Below, one piece after another: positions 1-8,133 of a stretch of DNA of 48,621 bases. The stretch comes from Acidobacteriota bacterium. GTDB taxonomy: Bacteria; Acidobacteriota; Terriglobia; Acidiferrales; UBA7541. The position numbers and the translations under genes are program-made. The DNA lies in NCBI GenBank assembly GCA_003223245.1, contig QHYI01000139.1, positions 1-48,621 on the forward strand, in the 5' to 3' direction. A model generated the notes under the pieces. That model was given only the letters and a program-made list of their open reading frames with translations. It was not told the DNA's origin and searched no databases. The stretch's first letter is position 1. Each line of letters begins with the position of its first letter.

Positions 1-1142
1 AAGGCCAGATCGTGCACGGCCACGTGAAGAACGTGACCGACTACGGCGCGTTTGTGGATCTCGGCGGCATCGACGGCTTGCTGCATTTGACGGACTTGAG
101 TTGGGGCCGCGTGAAGCATCCTTCCGACGTGGTCAAGCCGGAGCAGGAACTCGACGTCATGATTTTGAAGTTCGACAAGGAAAAGCAGCGCATTTCGCTG
201 GGTCTGAAGCAATTGGCGCCGGATCCCTGGGCGGGTGCTGCCGAAAAGTATCCGGCCGGCGGCAAGGTCCAGGGAAAAGTCGTGGGCATCGTGGATTATG
301 GGGTGTTCGTGGAACTGGAACAAGGCATCGAGGGATTGGTGCACGTTTCGGAGATGAGCTGGAACAAGAAAATCCAGCATCCGTCGAAGCTGGTGAAGGT
401 CGGCGACGCCGTGGACGTCGTGGTGCTGGACATCAAGCCCAGTGACCGTCGCGTGTCGCTCGGAATGAAGCAAGCGCAACCCGATCCGTGGCTGCTCACC
501 GCCGAAAAATATCCTGTGGGAACGATCGTCACCGGCAAGGTCCGTAACATTGCGGAATTTGGCGCGTTCGTGGAAATCGAAGAAGGCTTCGACGGGCTCG
601 TGCACGTGGGCGATGTGAGCTGGACGGGCCGCGTTAAGAATCCGCATGAAGTTTTCAAGAAGGGCGAGCCGGTCACGGCGAAAGTGCTCAAAATTGACGC
701 CGAGAACCGCCGCGTATCGCTGGGCATCAAGCAGGTCAACGACATTTGGGGCGAATGGTTCAAGCAGCACAAAGTTGGACAAATTGTGAAGGGCAAGGTT
801 TCGCGCATCGCCACGTTCGGAGCGTTTGTGGAATTGGGCGAAAACATCGAAGCGCTTTGCCACAATACCGAGATCGAAGACCGCCGCCGGCGCGACGAGG
901 GTATGGGCGGATACCGCCCGACCACCGGTCCGCTAAAGAGCGCGGGGCCGCTCGAGCCGGGCAAGGAATATGATTTCAAGATCATTAAGATCAGCCCGGA
1001 GACGCGAAGAATCGGGCTGAGTTATCGCGCCGCGGTGAAGCAGCTCGAGCGCAAAGAAATCGAACAGTATCGGTCGGCGTCGAAGTCCTCGTCGACGGCG
1101 ACGATTGGAGATGCGCTGAAGTCCAAGTTGTCGGCGCGTTAG
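1..1142 (+). CDS. rpsA: 30S ribosomal protein S1, C-terminal part (5' end outside window)
   Basis: The reading frame is open from the first full codon at base 3, so the gene begins upstream of the window. Four S1 (OB-fold) RNA-binding repeats are visible in the 379 codons seen: roughly residues 1-70, 83-155, 170-242 and 256-350, each with the pattern GKV..I..(Y/F)GAFVEL...GL(V/L)H.(S/T)(D/E)(M/L)SW and ending in RRVSLG.KQ. The last repeat carries an extra Arg- and Gly-rich insert (RRRRDEGMGGYRP) before its final strand. S1 binds the leader of mRNAs on the 30S subunit and helps initiate translation; full-length proteins usually have six repeats, so about two are missing upstream. The next gene encodes an IHF/HU protein, matching the rpsA-ihfB order known from other bacteria. 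Confidence 0.95.
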   Translation, partial: GQIVHGHVKNVTDYGAFVDLGGIDGLLHLTDLSWGRVKHPSDVVKPEQELDVMILKFDKEKQRISLGLKQLAPDPWAGAAEKYPAGGKVQGKVVGIVDYGVFVELEQGIEGLVHVSEMSWNKKIQHPSKLVKVGDAVDVVVLDIKPSDRRVSLGMKQAQPDPWLLTAEKYPVGTIVTGKVRNIAEFGAFVEIEEGFDGLVHVGDVSWTGRVKNPHEVFKKGEPVTAKVLKIDAENRRVSLGIKQVNDIWGEWFKQHKVGQIVKGKVSRIATFGAFVELGENIEALCHNTEIEDRRRRDEGMGGYRPTTGPLKSAGPLEPGKEYDFKIIKISPETRRIGLSYRAAVKQLERKEIEQYRSASKSSSTATIGDALKSKLSAR

Positions 1143-1336
1143 ATTATGGGAGCCTGACCCGGGGGCACGGCTTTCATAATTTCATTTACCTGCGGGTCAT
1201 TTTAGTGTAGGAAAGGGAGCAATTCGGCGGCCAGCCAGCGCCCTGGAAACCCATACGAGTCACTGCGCTGGGGCAGGTGAAGCGGTGGGAAGCTTAGGCA
1301 GTCCGGTCCACGACTGCGCGACGAGGCATAGCGAAG
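1143..1336 (+). other. rpsA-IHF intergenic region with a GC-rich stem
   Basis: This 194-base gap holds no ORF with coding character. It contains a possible stem made by CCAGCGC near 1236 and GCGCTGG near 1266, followed by purine-rich sequence. No T-run follows, so it is not a clear intrinsic terminator. It could be a structured leader for the downstream gene. I compared it by eye with cobalamin riboswitch and SRP RNA motifs and found no convincing match. Confidence 0.3.
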
Positions 1337-1675
1337 ATGACCAAGCAAACGACTTCAACTCTCACCAAGGCCGATTTGGTCGAGGAAGTTCTGAATGTCA
1401 CGGAACTTCCTCGCAAAGAATCCGAAACGATTGTGGAAACGATTTTTGACAGCATCATCGGCGCGTTGCAAAAAGGTGAGAAAATCGAAATCCGTGGCTT
1501 CGGTAGCTTCCGCACGCGCGAGCGCCGCGGACGCGTGGGGCGCAATCCCAAAACCGGGGAAAAAGTGGAAGTGCCGGCGAAGAAGATTCCATACTTCAAA
1601 CCGAGCAAAGAGCTGAAAGATTTTGTGAATAACGCCACCGCCCATTCTGCCGCCGGAGATTCGCAGGGCGGATAG
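1337..1675 (+). CDS. Integration host factor / HU family DNA-binding protein
   Basis: A 112-residue protein of the HU/IHF family, which binds and bends DNA as a dimer in the nucleoid. The N-terminal part (residues 8-50, TKADLVEEV...KESETIVETIFDSI) is the dimerising helical body. The arm region follows with the family signature GFGSFRTRERRGRVGRNPKT at about 55-74; the Pro in RNPKTG is the residue that intercalates into DNA. The C-terminus (about residues 95-112) is a short extension beyond the usual 90-95 residues, rich in Ala, Ser and Gly. Position right after rpsA fits an IHF beta-like role, but HU and IHF cannot be separated safely by eye, so no symbol is given. Confidence 0.93.
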   Translation: MTKQTTSTLTKADLVEEVLNVTELPRKESETIVETIFDSIIGALQKGEKIEIRGFGSFRTRERRGRVGRNPKTGEKVEVPAKKIPYFKPSKELKDFVNNATAHSAAGDSQGG

Positions 1676-1838
1676 TCACCCTCGATTTTTCACACCTCCC
1701 CTTCCTTCCCCCGTCCCGACACAAAAAGAGATTTCAGTTTTCCCGGTAACCCCGCAAGTAAAGAATGGCCATGAGCCCGGCATGCTGATTCTGGGTTATT
1801 CTGTGCGCGCAGCTTTGGCCGGCAAAGGAAACGTCGCG

Positions 1839-2324
1839 ATGGATTATCTGTGGACCCCCTGGCGTTACCAGTACATGGCGCAAGCGGCCGGCGGCGAGCA
1901 GCCGGATTGCATTTTTTGCGAAGCCGTGGCGATAAAGAAAGATTCGGAAACGCTGATTGTTCATCGCGGCGTGAAGGCGTTCGTCATTCTCAATCGCTTC
2001 CCCTACACTTCGGGGCACGTCATGATCGTGCCCTACGCGCACGTGGCGGAACTGAAATTTTGTGATGCAGCGACCTTGGGCGAGATAATGCTGCTCGCGC
2101 AACGTCTCGAATCCGTTTACCGCAAAGAGTACCAGCCGGACGGCATGAACCTGGGCATGAATCTTGGCCGCGCGGCGGGCGCAGGAGTCGCCGGGCACTT
2201 GCACCTGCATATGCTGCCTCGCTGGATTGGCGATTCGAATTTCATGACGGTGACGGGCGAAACGCGCGTTCACCCGGAAGATTTGAAGACCACCTACGAG
2301 CGGCTTTCCAAGGCGCTCGCTTGA
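1839..2324 (+). CDS. HIT family hydrolase (AP4A phosphorylase-like)
   Basis: The frame is open from 1782, but ATG at 1839 is the better start because AAAGGAA lies 8 bases before it and family similarity begins there (MDYLWTPWRYQYM). The protein has 161 residues. CIFCEA near residue 24 is the CxxC pair common in bacterial HIT proteins; NRFPYTSGHVMIVPYAH is the HIT core; GHLHLHMLPRW near 130 contains the histidine triad His-x-His-x-His whose middle His is the catalytic nucleophile. Members hydrolyse or phosphorolyse nucleotides such as AP4A, or cleave AMP conjugates. The WTPWR start is typical of the AP4A phosphorylase-like subgroup. The true substrate cannot be told from sequence. Confidence 0.9.
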   Translation: MDYLWTPWRYQYMAQAAGGEQPDCIFCEAVAIKKDSETLIVHRGVKAFVILNRFPYTSGHVMIVPYAHVAELKFCDAATLGEIMLLAQRLESVYRKEYQPDGMNLGMNLGRAAGAGVAGHLHLHMLPRWIGDSNFMTVTGETRVHPEDLKTTYERLSKALA

Positions 2325-2365
2325 CATATCGCGGCCAAGCCCGGTTGTTCTCCGATTTTGCAGCG

Positions 2366-2383
2366 GCGGGGCTTCAGCTCCGC
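2366..2383. repeat. Short GC palindrome between genes
   Basis: An imperfect palindrome with arms GCGGGGCT and AGCTCCGC around TC sits between the HIT gene and the acyl-CoA dehydrogenase. It resembles other short palindromes in this window (6651, 11239, 11350, 24889, 39183, 40474). It may be a REP-like element. No T-run follows on either strand. Confidence 0.45.
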
Positions 2384-2439
2384 AAAAGGCGCTAAAATAA
2401 TAGCCACTCCGGGCCGCCGGCGGATAGGAGCGCTACCAG

Positions 2440-3582
2440 TTGGATCTCGAACTGACCGAAGAGCAAAAGCTGCTGCAGAAAAGCGTGCGCGAGTTTGCGG
2501 AGTCGGAAGTCCGCCCGCTGGCCAAGGAGCATGACGAGACCGGGCACTTTCCGCGAGCGTTGTTCAAAAAAGCGGCAGAACTTGGCTTGACGGCAGTAGC
2601 GTTTCCGGAAAGCGCAGGTGGAGCAGGCTTCGATCACGTCGCGTACACCATCGTGATTGAAGAGATTTCACGCTGCTGTGCTTCCACCGGCGTGATTCTC
2701 TCGGTGCAGAATTCGCTGTACTGCGATCCGATTCATCGCTTCGGTACCGAAGAGCAGAAGAAAAGATTCCTGCATCCCTATTCGCGTGGCGAAAAAATCG
2801 GCTGCTACGCGCTTACCGAGCCCCAGGCTGGTTCAAACGCCGCGGCGCTGCAAACCAAAGCCGTAAAGAAAGGCGACAAATACGTAATTAACGGAACCAA
2901 GGCTTGGATCACCTGCGGTGGAGAGGCTGACGCGGCGATCGTGTATGTGAATACGGACCCGGGAAAAGGGGAAAGAGGCATCACCGCACTCGTAGTGGAG
3001 AAGGGCACGCCGGGCTTCAAAGTCGGCAAAGAAGAAAAAAAGCTCGGCATCCACGCCACTGCTTGTTGCGAATTGATTTTCACCGATTGCGCCGTGCCGG
3101 CGACGAATCGCATCGGTAACGAAGGCGAAGGCTACAAGATAGCGCTCTCAACGCTCGATGGCGGGCGCATTGGCATCGCCGCGCAAGCCACCGGCATCGC
3201 GCAAGGCGCGTTCGAAGCCGCGCTGAAGTATTCGCAAGAGCGATTGGCGTTTGGCCATCCCATTTCGCAGTTTCAGGCGATTCAATTCATGCTCGCGGAC
3301 ATGAGCACGGAAATCGACGCGTCCCGGCTGCTGAACCGCAAGGCCGCCTGGAAGCAGGATAGCGGCGCGCGCTTCAGCATGGAAGCGGCCATCGCTAAGC
3401 TGTTCGCCAGCGAAATGGCCACGCGCGTCACCCACAAAGCCATTCAAATTCACGGCGGCAACGGTTACAGCCGCGAGTATCCCGTCGAGCGCAATTATCG
3501 CGACGCGCGCATCACCGAAATCTATGAAGGCACCAGCGAAATCCAGCGCCTGGTCATCTCCTCCTGGGTTCTGAGGTCATGA
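2440..3582 (+). CDS. Acyl-CoA dehydrogenase (short-chain/butyryl type)
   Basis: A 380-residue FAD flavoprotein catalysing alpha,beta-dehydrogenation of acyl-CoA in beta-oxidation or amino-acid degradation. Start is TTG at 2440 with ATAGGAG about 12 bases upstream; the encoded start MDLELTEEQKLL is the normal family N-terminus. Domains in order: helical N-terminal domain (1-115), beta domain with CYALTEPQAGSNAAAL and the substrate/FAD loop WITCGGEADAAIVYV (about 125-230), and C-terminal helical domain with QIHGGNGYSREYPVER (about 340). The catalytic base is the Glu in IYEGTSEIQRL (about residue 363), the position used by short- and medium-chain enzymes. No electron-transfer flavoprotein genes are next to it. 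Confidence 0.95.
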   Translation: MDLELTEEQKLLQKSVREFAESEVRPLAKEHDETGHFPRALFKKAAELGLTAVAFPESAGGAGFDHVAYTIVIEEISRCCASTGVILSVQNSLYCDPIHRFGTEEQKKRFLHPYSRGEKIGCYALTEPQAGSNAAALQTKAVKKGDKYVINGTKAWITCGGEADAAIVYVNTDPGKGERGITALVVEKGTPGFKVGKEEKKLGIHATACCELIFTDCAVPATNRIGNEGEGYKIALSTLDGGRIGIAAQATGIAQGAFEAALKYSQERLAFGHPISQFQAIQFMLADMSTEIDASRLLNRKAAWKQDSGARFSMEAAIAKLFASEMATRVTHKAIQIHGGNGYSREYPVERNYRDARITEIYEGTSEIQRLVISSWVLRS

Positions 3583-3604
3583 CTACCCGTAGTATCCTGA
3601 CCGA

Positions 3605-4789
3605 GTGCTCGAACTAGACCGTGGACTTAAATTTGACGCCGCCCGCGCGGAGGAGGCTCTCTTTCCTGCCTTGCCGGCACATCCAGCGGTTTGCCTGATC
3701 GAGCCGCGCGAAGAAAAAGCCGAACCCTACCTGATTCGCACACAGAATCTTCAGCGGCGCTTGCAGCGGCTCTTGGGTCCGCCAGATCCCACGACGAAGC
3801 GCCTCAATCTGCGCGATTTTGCGCGCGGCATCCGGTATCGCCTCACCGGCTCGCGGTTCGAGCAGACACTCACCTACTATCACCAGGCCAAACACCTTTT
3901 CCCCCAGCGTTATCGCAACCTGGTACGTTTGCGGCCTCCCGCGGTCCTGAAAGTCAACTTGCGCAATGCCTACCCGCGCTGTTACGTGACACGCAAAATC
4001 CGACTGCATGCTGACGGCATGCCTGCCGCCGGCTCTTACTATGGTCCATTCCCTTCCCGCCGCGAGGCGCTGGCTTTTTCCGAACGCGTACTGGATTTTT
4101 TCAGAGTGCGGCGCTGTCAAATCAAAATTCGCCGCGACCCCGCGTTCCCCGGTTGCATTTACTCCCAGATGAAAATGTGCCTCGCGCCGTGCTTTGCAGG
4201 CTGCACCAAGGAAGAGTACGACGTGGAGGTGAACCGGCTGCTACAGTTCCTTCAGACCGGCGGCGGGTCCCTGCGAACTGCTTTCGAGGAGGAGCGCGAA
4301 AAGGCCAGCGAGGAACTGGATTTTGAGCGCGCCGCGGCGCTGCACAAAAAAGTGGAGAAGCTCGACGAAGTTCTGCGCGGCAGTCCGGAAATCGCGCGGC
4401 GCATTCAAGATTTGTACGCCGTGATTGTTCAGCGTGCGGCGGAAGAACAAACCATCGGAGTTTTCGGCGTGCACGGCGGCCGCTTGGCCGAGCCGTTTTT
4501 TCTACACTTTGCGGAAATCGCCAGCCAGCCGCGCTCCGCGGAACAAATTTTTCGTGATTATCTGGAATCAGCTGCAAGCGCGAAAGACGGCGATCTCTCC
4601 GAGGATCTCTCGCTGCTCTCCCGCTGGTTTTACAGCAACCCGCGCGAAGGCGAGATTTTCTTTCGCGAAAAAGACTGGCCTTATCGTAGGATTCTTCGAG
4701 CCTGTTCGCGTTTGCTTGCACCAGCCGAAAAGGAACCGGCAAAAAATCCAGGGCCGGGACCGGCGCCATCGCCCGAAGGAGCGACATGA
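3605..4789 (+). CDS. UvrC-like protein with Fe-S cysteines and UVR motif but no RNase H-like domain
   Basis: A 394-residue protein starting at GTG 3605. Residues 20-110 align with the GIY-YIG domain of UvrC, but the signature is worn: AVCLIEP replaces GVYLF, and PYLIRTQNLQRRL replaces YVGKAKNLRKR. After this, SYYGPFPSRREAL (144-156) matches the UvrC YFGPF block, and C171, C184, C192 and C196 (RRC..., GCIYSQMKMCLAPC) match the four cysteines that hold the UvrC [4Fe-4S] cluster. A UVR (UvrB-interacting) coiled segment lies at about 225-258. The C-terminal RNase H-like nuclease and helix-hairpin-helix domains of UvrC are absent; about 130 residues of unclear fold follow. It overlaps the next gene by ATGA (4786-4789). 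Function unknown; a non-nucleolytic UvrB or DNA-damage partner is an inference. Confidence 0.75.
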   Translation: MLELDRGLKFDAARAEEALFPALPAHPAVCLIEPREEKAEPYLIRTQNLQRRLQRLLGPPDPTTKRLNLRDFARGIRYRLTGSRFEQTLTYYHQAKHLFPQRYRNLVRLRPPAVLKVNLRNAYPRCYVTRKIRLHADGMPAAGSYYGPFPSRREALAFSERVLDFFRVRRCQIKIRRDPAFPGCIYSQMKMCLAPCFAGCTKEEYDVEVNRLLQFLQTGGGSLRTAFEEEREKASEELDFERAAALHKKVEKLDEVLRGSPEIARRIQDLYAVIVQRAAEEQTIGVFGVHGGRLAEPFFLHFAEIASQPRSAEQIFRDYLESAASAKDGDLSEDLSLLSRWFYSNPREGEIFFREKDWPYRRILRACSRLLAPAEKEPAKNPGPGPAPSPEGAT

Positions 4790-5895
4790 CCACATCGGCC
4801 ACGAAAGAAGCAACTACGCGGTACGCGCAGCGATTTGTCGGGCGCGCGGCAGCGGGCCATTTCCGGGACGCGCAGAGAATAGTGCTTTCCTCACTGGGCA
4901 TCGGAACCTATCTCGGCCAACCCGACAAGAAAACGGACGAAGCCTATACCGCTGCGGTCGTTGCCGCCGTCGAAGGTGGAATCAACGTCATAGATAGCGC
5001 GGTCAACTACCGTTTTCAGCGCAGCGAACGCAGCATCGGCGCGGCTCTACCGCAGCTTGCCGCCAAAGGATTTTTACGCGAAGAAATCGTGCTGTGCACC
5101 AAAGGCGGCTACCTCACGCCCGACAGCTCGATGCCTGCCGACCCCAACGAATATTTCTTTCGCGAATACATCCAACACGGAATTTTCACCGCCAAGGACC
5201 TTGCCGCCGGCAGTCATTGCATGACGCCGAAATTCCTGAAGGATCAGCTGGGCCGCAGCCTGAAAAATCTGGGCGTCGAATGCGTGGACATCTATTACCT
5301 GCACAATCCCGAAACGCAGCTTTCCGAAATCGCCAAGCCCGAATTTCTGGAGCGTGTGCGCAAGGCATTCGAATTTCTGGAGTCGGCGGTGGGGGCCGGG
5401 GAAATTCGCTATTACGGCATGGCCACCTGGAACGGATTCCGGCAGGACGCGCGCGCCCGCGACGCCGTGCAACTTGTCGAGATGGCGCAGATCGCGCAGG
5501 AAATTGCCGGCGGGATGCATCATTTTCGCTTCGTGCAGGTCCCCTTCAATCTGGGAATGACGGAAGCGCTAACGCTCGGAAATCAAATTTTGCGGGAACG
5601 TCGGCGCACGTTAGTGGAAGTCGCGGGCGACCTGGACATCACCGTGGTCGCAAGCGCCTCGTTGCTGCAAGGTCAAGTGGCGCGCAATCTGCCGCCATTG
5701 GTTGCTGAAGCTTTCGGCTTGAAGAACGATGCGGAGCGCGCGTTGCAATTCGCGCGGTCGGCGCCTGGAATCACCACGGCGCTGGTGGGAATGTCCCGCG
5801 CAGAACACGTGAAAGCGAATGCCCGCCTGGTCGGTGTGGCTTCCGCAACGGTGGATGAATTCGGCAAGCTGTTTTCACGCGGCGAAAGCGCGTGA
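4786..5895 (+). CDS. Aldo/keto reductase family protein
   Basis: A 369-residue NAD(P)H-dependent oxidoreductase of the TIM-barrel aldo/keto reductase family. The catalytic tetrad is present: D70 and Y75 in DSAVNY, K106 in CTKGGY, and H173 in YYLHNPE. GLGT-like phosphate and cofactor elements are seen at LGIGTYLG (37-44) and near the C-terminus at ALVGMSRAEHV. Compared with small E. coli enzymes it carries an insert at about 110-145 (DSSMPADPNEYFFREY). The start ATG at 4786 lies in an ATGA overlap with the UvrC-like gene, so the two are probably translated together. The carbonyl substrate is not predictable. Confidence 0.88.
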   Translation: MTTSATKEATTRYAQRFVGRAAAGHFRDAQRIVLSSLGIGTYLGQPDKKTDEAYTAAVVAAVEGGINVIDSAVNYRFQRSERSIGAALPQLAAKGFLREEIVLCTKGGYLTPDSSMPADPNEYFFREYIQHGIFTAKDLAAGSHCMTPKFLKDQLGRSLKNLGVECVDIYYLHNPETQLSEIAKPEFLERVRKAFEFLESAVGAGEIRYYGMATWNGFRQDARARDAVQLVEMAQIAQEIAGGMHHFRFVQVPFNLGMTEALTLGNQILRERRRTLVEVAGDLDITVVASASLLQGQVARNLPPLVAEAFGLKNDAERALQFARSAPGITTALVGMSRAEHVKANARLVGVASATVDEFGKLFSRGESA

Positions 5896-5960
5896 AGGAA
5901 AAGCGCTTTACGCTCGGGAATAGGGGGCCGCAGGTTCCCGGAGAGGACTCGACATCGAAC

Positions 5961-6623
5961 TTAATGGCGAAGCCGGAAGACTTCTCCGAGCCAACTCGTA
6001 ATAGCGGCGTCAAGTTGATCGAGTTTGTTGCCAAAAAAGTGGTCCGCGCCTTCCACAACGACAAGATGATTCTCGCCCGGTAACGACGCGACCAGACGTT
6101 TGACCTTTTCGATTGCCCCGTACTGGTCTTGGCTTCCGTGAACGAAGAGCTTCGGCTTCTTGCACGGTTTCAAAAAAGAAAAATCCGAGCTATTGACCGG
6201 GACGCCCAAACCAATCAAGTGCGAAACCCGCGGATACTCGCAGCCGACATGCAGTCCCACCCAGGCGCCAAAACTAAATCCCGCCACCAAGAGCGGCACG
6301 CCCGGAAATTGCTTGACCAGAAAATCGAGCGCGGCGCGAACGTCATCCTGTTCGCCAACTCCGCGGTCGTGTTTTCCGGCACTGAGACCCGTGCCACGAA
6401 AATTGAAGCGCAGCACGGGGAGGCCCAGCGCGTCGAGTGATTTCGCCGCCTGGTAGACCACTTTGTTGTGCATGGTCCCGCCATAAAGCGGATGCGGATG
6501 GCACGCCACGGCAGCGAGCGGAGGACGGTGCCGCGCCGGAGCGGACGGTGTCCAGAGAATCGCTTCGAGGCGGCCGGCAGGGCCATCTAGAAAGAAATTG
6601 CGGGAATCGTGAGAAGTAGCCAT
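5961..6623 (-). CDS. Alpha/beta hydrolase (COG2945-like)
   Basis: The frame is open further upstream, but ATG at 6623 gives the family-like start MATSHDSRNFFLDGPAGRLEA and a 220-residue protein. The fold markers are CHPHPLYGGTMHNKVV (51-66), FNFRGTG (83-89, oxyanion region), the nucleophile elbow GFSFGAW with S117, the acid D166 in HGSQDQYG, and H195 in EGADHFF, so a full Ser-Asp-His triad is visible. The protein is likely a cytoplasmic esterase or peptidase-like hydrolase of unknown substrate; no signal peptide is seen. It converges on the aldo/keto reductase gene with a 65-base gap. Confidence 0.87.
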   Translation of the reverse strand: MATSHDSRNFFLDGPAGRLEAILWTPSAPARHRPPLAAVACHPHPLYGGTMHNKVVYQAAKSLDALGLPVLRFNFRGTGLSAGKHDRGVGEQDDVRAALDFLVKQFPGVPLLVAGFSFGAWVGLHVGCEYPRVSHLIGLGVPVNSSDFSFLKPCKKPKLFVHGSQDQYGAIEKVKRLVASLPGENHLVVVEGADHFFGNKLDQLDAAITSWLGEVFRLRH

Positions 6624-7085
6624 GAATGCGTGAGCGCACAGCGCATGTAGCCGCGGCTTTACGCCGCGGTGTTTGTCAGTGTAGCGCATCGAAGAAGAAA
6701 GGTTGAATCGAGCCTCTCGGGCCATGAAGCAGCGTAAGCAAAAGTTACCCACAGCGGTACACCCGGGGCCTGCGATTTCCTACTAGAAAGGAGCAGGCCG
6801 CTGCGGGAAGCGTTATTCGTCTCTAGGAATTCGATTTTCCGGCCAAGAGGCGTGGTCCAGGGCAAAGCGGTCCGGAAGGCCCATCGGTACGCGGCGATAT
6901 TCGCGGGAAACCATGAAGATACACAGTTACAGTACTGCCCGCGCACGACATTGGCGCAAGGATAGGCTTTTCGTAGCGAAAACGACAAGACCTCGTACTA
7001 GGACAAAATTGTTGGATTTTCGCGTTGAAACTTGTCGTTCCCAATGCTAGTTTGGCGCCGAATCCTTGAACGGCGGGGGTACTAG
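6624..7085. other. Intergenic region, no gene seen
   Basis: These 462 bases separate the hydrolase and PilZ genes, which are divergent, so both promoters should lie here. It contains the 6651-6669 palindrome. Frames that run through it are short, have poor composition and no ribosome binding sites. I see no RNA gene. Confidence 0.5.
6651..6669. repeat. Short GC palindrome (CCGCGGC-N5-GCCGCGG)
   Basis: Perfect 7-base arms around TTTAC lie just upstream of the hydrolase start. The flank TACGCCGCGGT..TTTGT recurs near 10058 upstream of uppS, so the two look like members of one dispersed element family. Confidence 0.5.
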
Positions 7086-7421
7086 ATGAGTGATGGATCT
7101 GAACGCCGTGAAGCGCGGCGATTTAATATGAATCTTCCCATGCGGGTCTTTTCCCGCGAAGAGAAGGGGCGCGAACTGAAAGCGCAGACCAGGGATCTCA
7201 GCTATCGAGGTTTGTATTTTCTTGCCGAAGCTGATTTCGAAGTGGGAAACGAAATTGACTTTGTCATCACGCTTCCGCAGCAGGTGACGCAGTCGGGCGA
7301 CGTCCATATCCGATGCCAGGGGGAAATTGTGCGCGTGGAAGCCAGCGAAAACGGTCGCGTGGGCATTGCGGCAAAGATTTCGCGATACGAATTTATTCCG
7401 GCCGCCGCGACGGCCGCCTGA
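7086..7421 (+). CDS. PilZ domain protein (c-di-GMP receptor candidate)
   Basis: A 111-residue single-domain protein. It has both halves of the PilZ c-di-GMP signature: the N-terminal RxxxR motif in ERREARRF (R7/R8 and R11/R12) and D37-x-S39-x-x-G42 in TRDLSYRGL. The rest is the expected beta barrel (FEVGNEIDFVITLP, CQGEIVRVE, GRVGIAAKI). Such proteins bind cyclic di-GMP and pass the signal to a partner for motility, polysaccharide secretion or other outputs. No diguanylate cyclase or motility gene is near, so the output is unknown. Confidence 0.9.
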   Translation: MSDGSERREARRFNMNLPMRVFSREEKGRELKAQTRDLSYRGLYFLAEADFEVGNEIDFVITLPQQVTQSGDVHIRCQGEIVRVEASENGRVGIAAKISRYEFIPAAATAA

Positions 7422-7524
7422 ACCCGTCGCGGGATGGCGCGATCCTCGCCCGATTTCTCATCTGCGCCTGTAAGTGAGTACAATAGGTTTGTATGTCCCT
7501 TTTTCGCCCGCCGCTGGGGGTAAC

Positions 7525-7755
7525 ATGATGTATCACTACGATCCTAGCCTTGCCTTGGAGGAGCTGCAGGAAGAGGCAGTTCTCCCGCACCCAGTCAAGC
7601 TGCGCGACATGATTCTGCGAACCAAGCTTGACGCCAGCCAGGCGCAACTCCTAAATCACGATTTCCAGGATTATTTGACGCGCTTTGGCGAATTGCAGAA
7701 GCTCGGCCGCATCATCCTCGAGCGGCTCGCTACCGGCCAGCGCAAGGCTTCCTGA
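7525..7755 (+). CDS. Small hypothetical protein
   Basis: A 76-residue protein starting MMYHYDPSLALEELQEEAV, with GGGGGT just before the double ATG at 7525/7528. The frame is open from GTG 7474, but that start lacks a ribosome binding site. The sequence is acidic then helical, with DASQAQLLNHDFQDYLTRFGELQKLGRIILERLATG, and shows no membrane segment or known motif. I do not recognise the family. It follows the PilZ gene by about 100 bases on the same strand and may share its transcript. Confidence 0.55.
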   Translation: MMYHYDPSLALEELQEEAVLPHPVKLRDMILRTKLDASQAQLLNHDFQDYLTRFGELQKLGRIILERLATGQRKAS

Positions 7756-8133
7756 TGCCATCGGCAAATCCGCAACCCTCCTGCCGATGAAAAACAAGCC
7801 GCGAATCCTATGCTCGAAGCTCGGTCCGCGATTGGTTACAACAATCTGCCCGCAGCCGCCTGAAAAATTGCTACTCTACGCTAACGACCCAGCTCGCCTG
7901 AATACAATGCGTGAAGCTGCGAGGAACCTCGGCAAACCGGCGGCGGCCAGCATCGCCGAAGGCGCCCTCCGGCTCGTTCTGTCTCAACTTTCTTAGTCTA
8001 GCGAAGCCCTCTTGTTGATTTGCGGAGATTCGTTGGGAAAAGCTGGAACGTCGCTGGTAGACTGGAGAGGCAGAGGCACACCGGGGCTGAGGGAGCGATC
8101 CGCGGCGCAAGCGCTGCGAATTGTTAGGGGTCA
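7756..8133. other. Intergenic region with a possible glycosyltransferase remnant
   Basis: 378 bases without a convincing complete gene. On the + strand, bases 7865-7996 translate to a segment with LLYANDPARLNTMREAARNL and GKPAAASIAEGALRLV, which resembles the C-terminal tail of MurG-like or related glycosyltransferases (pattern DPARL..MR.AAR.LG.P.AA..I). Nothing upstream in the same frame supports a full protein. If it is real it is a decayed fragment. Confidence 0.3.

Noticed and set aside
1143-1336. Riboswitch, SRP RNA or other ncRNA in the rpsA-IHF gap
   Set aside because: No conserved cobalamin box or SRP tetraloop motif could be found by eye; only an unremarkable stem.
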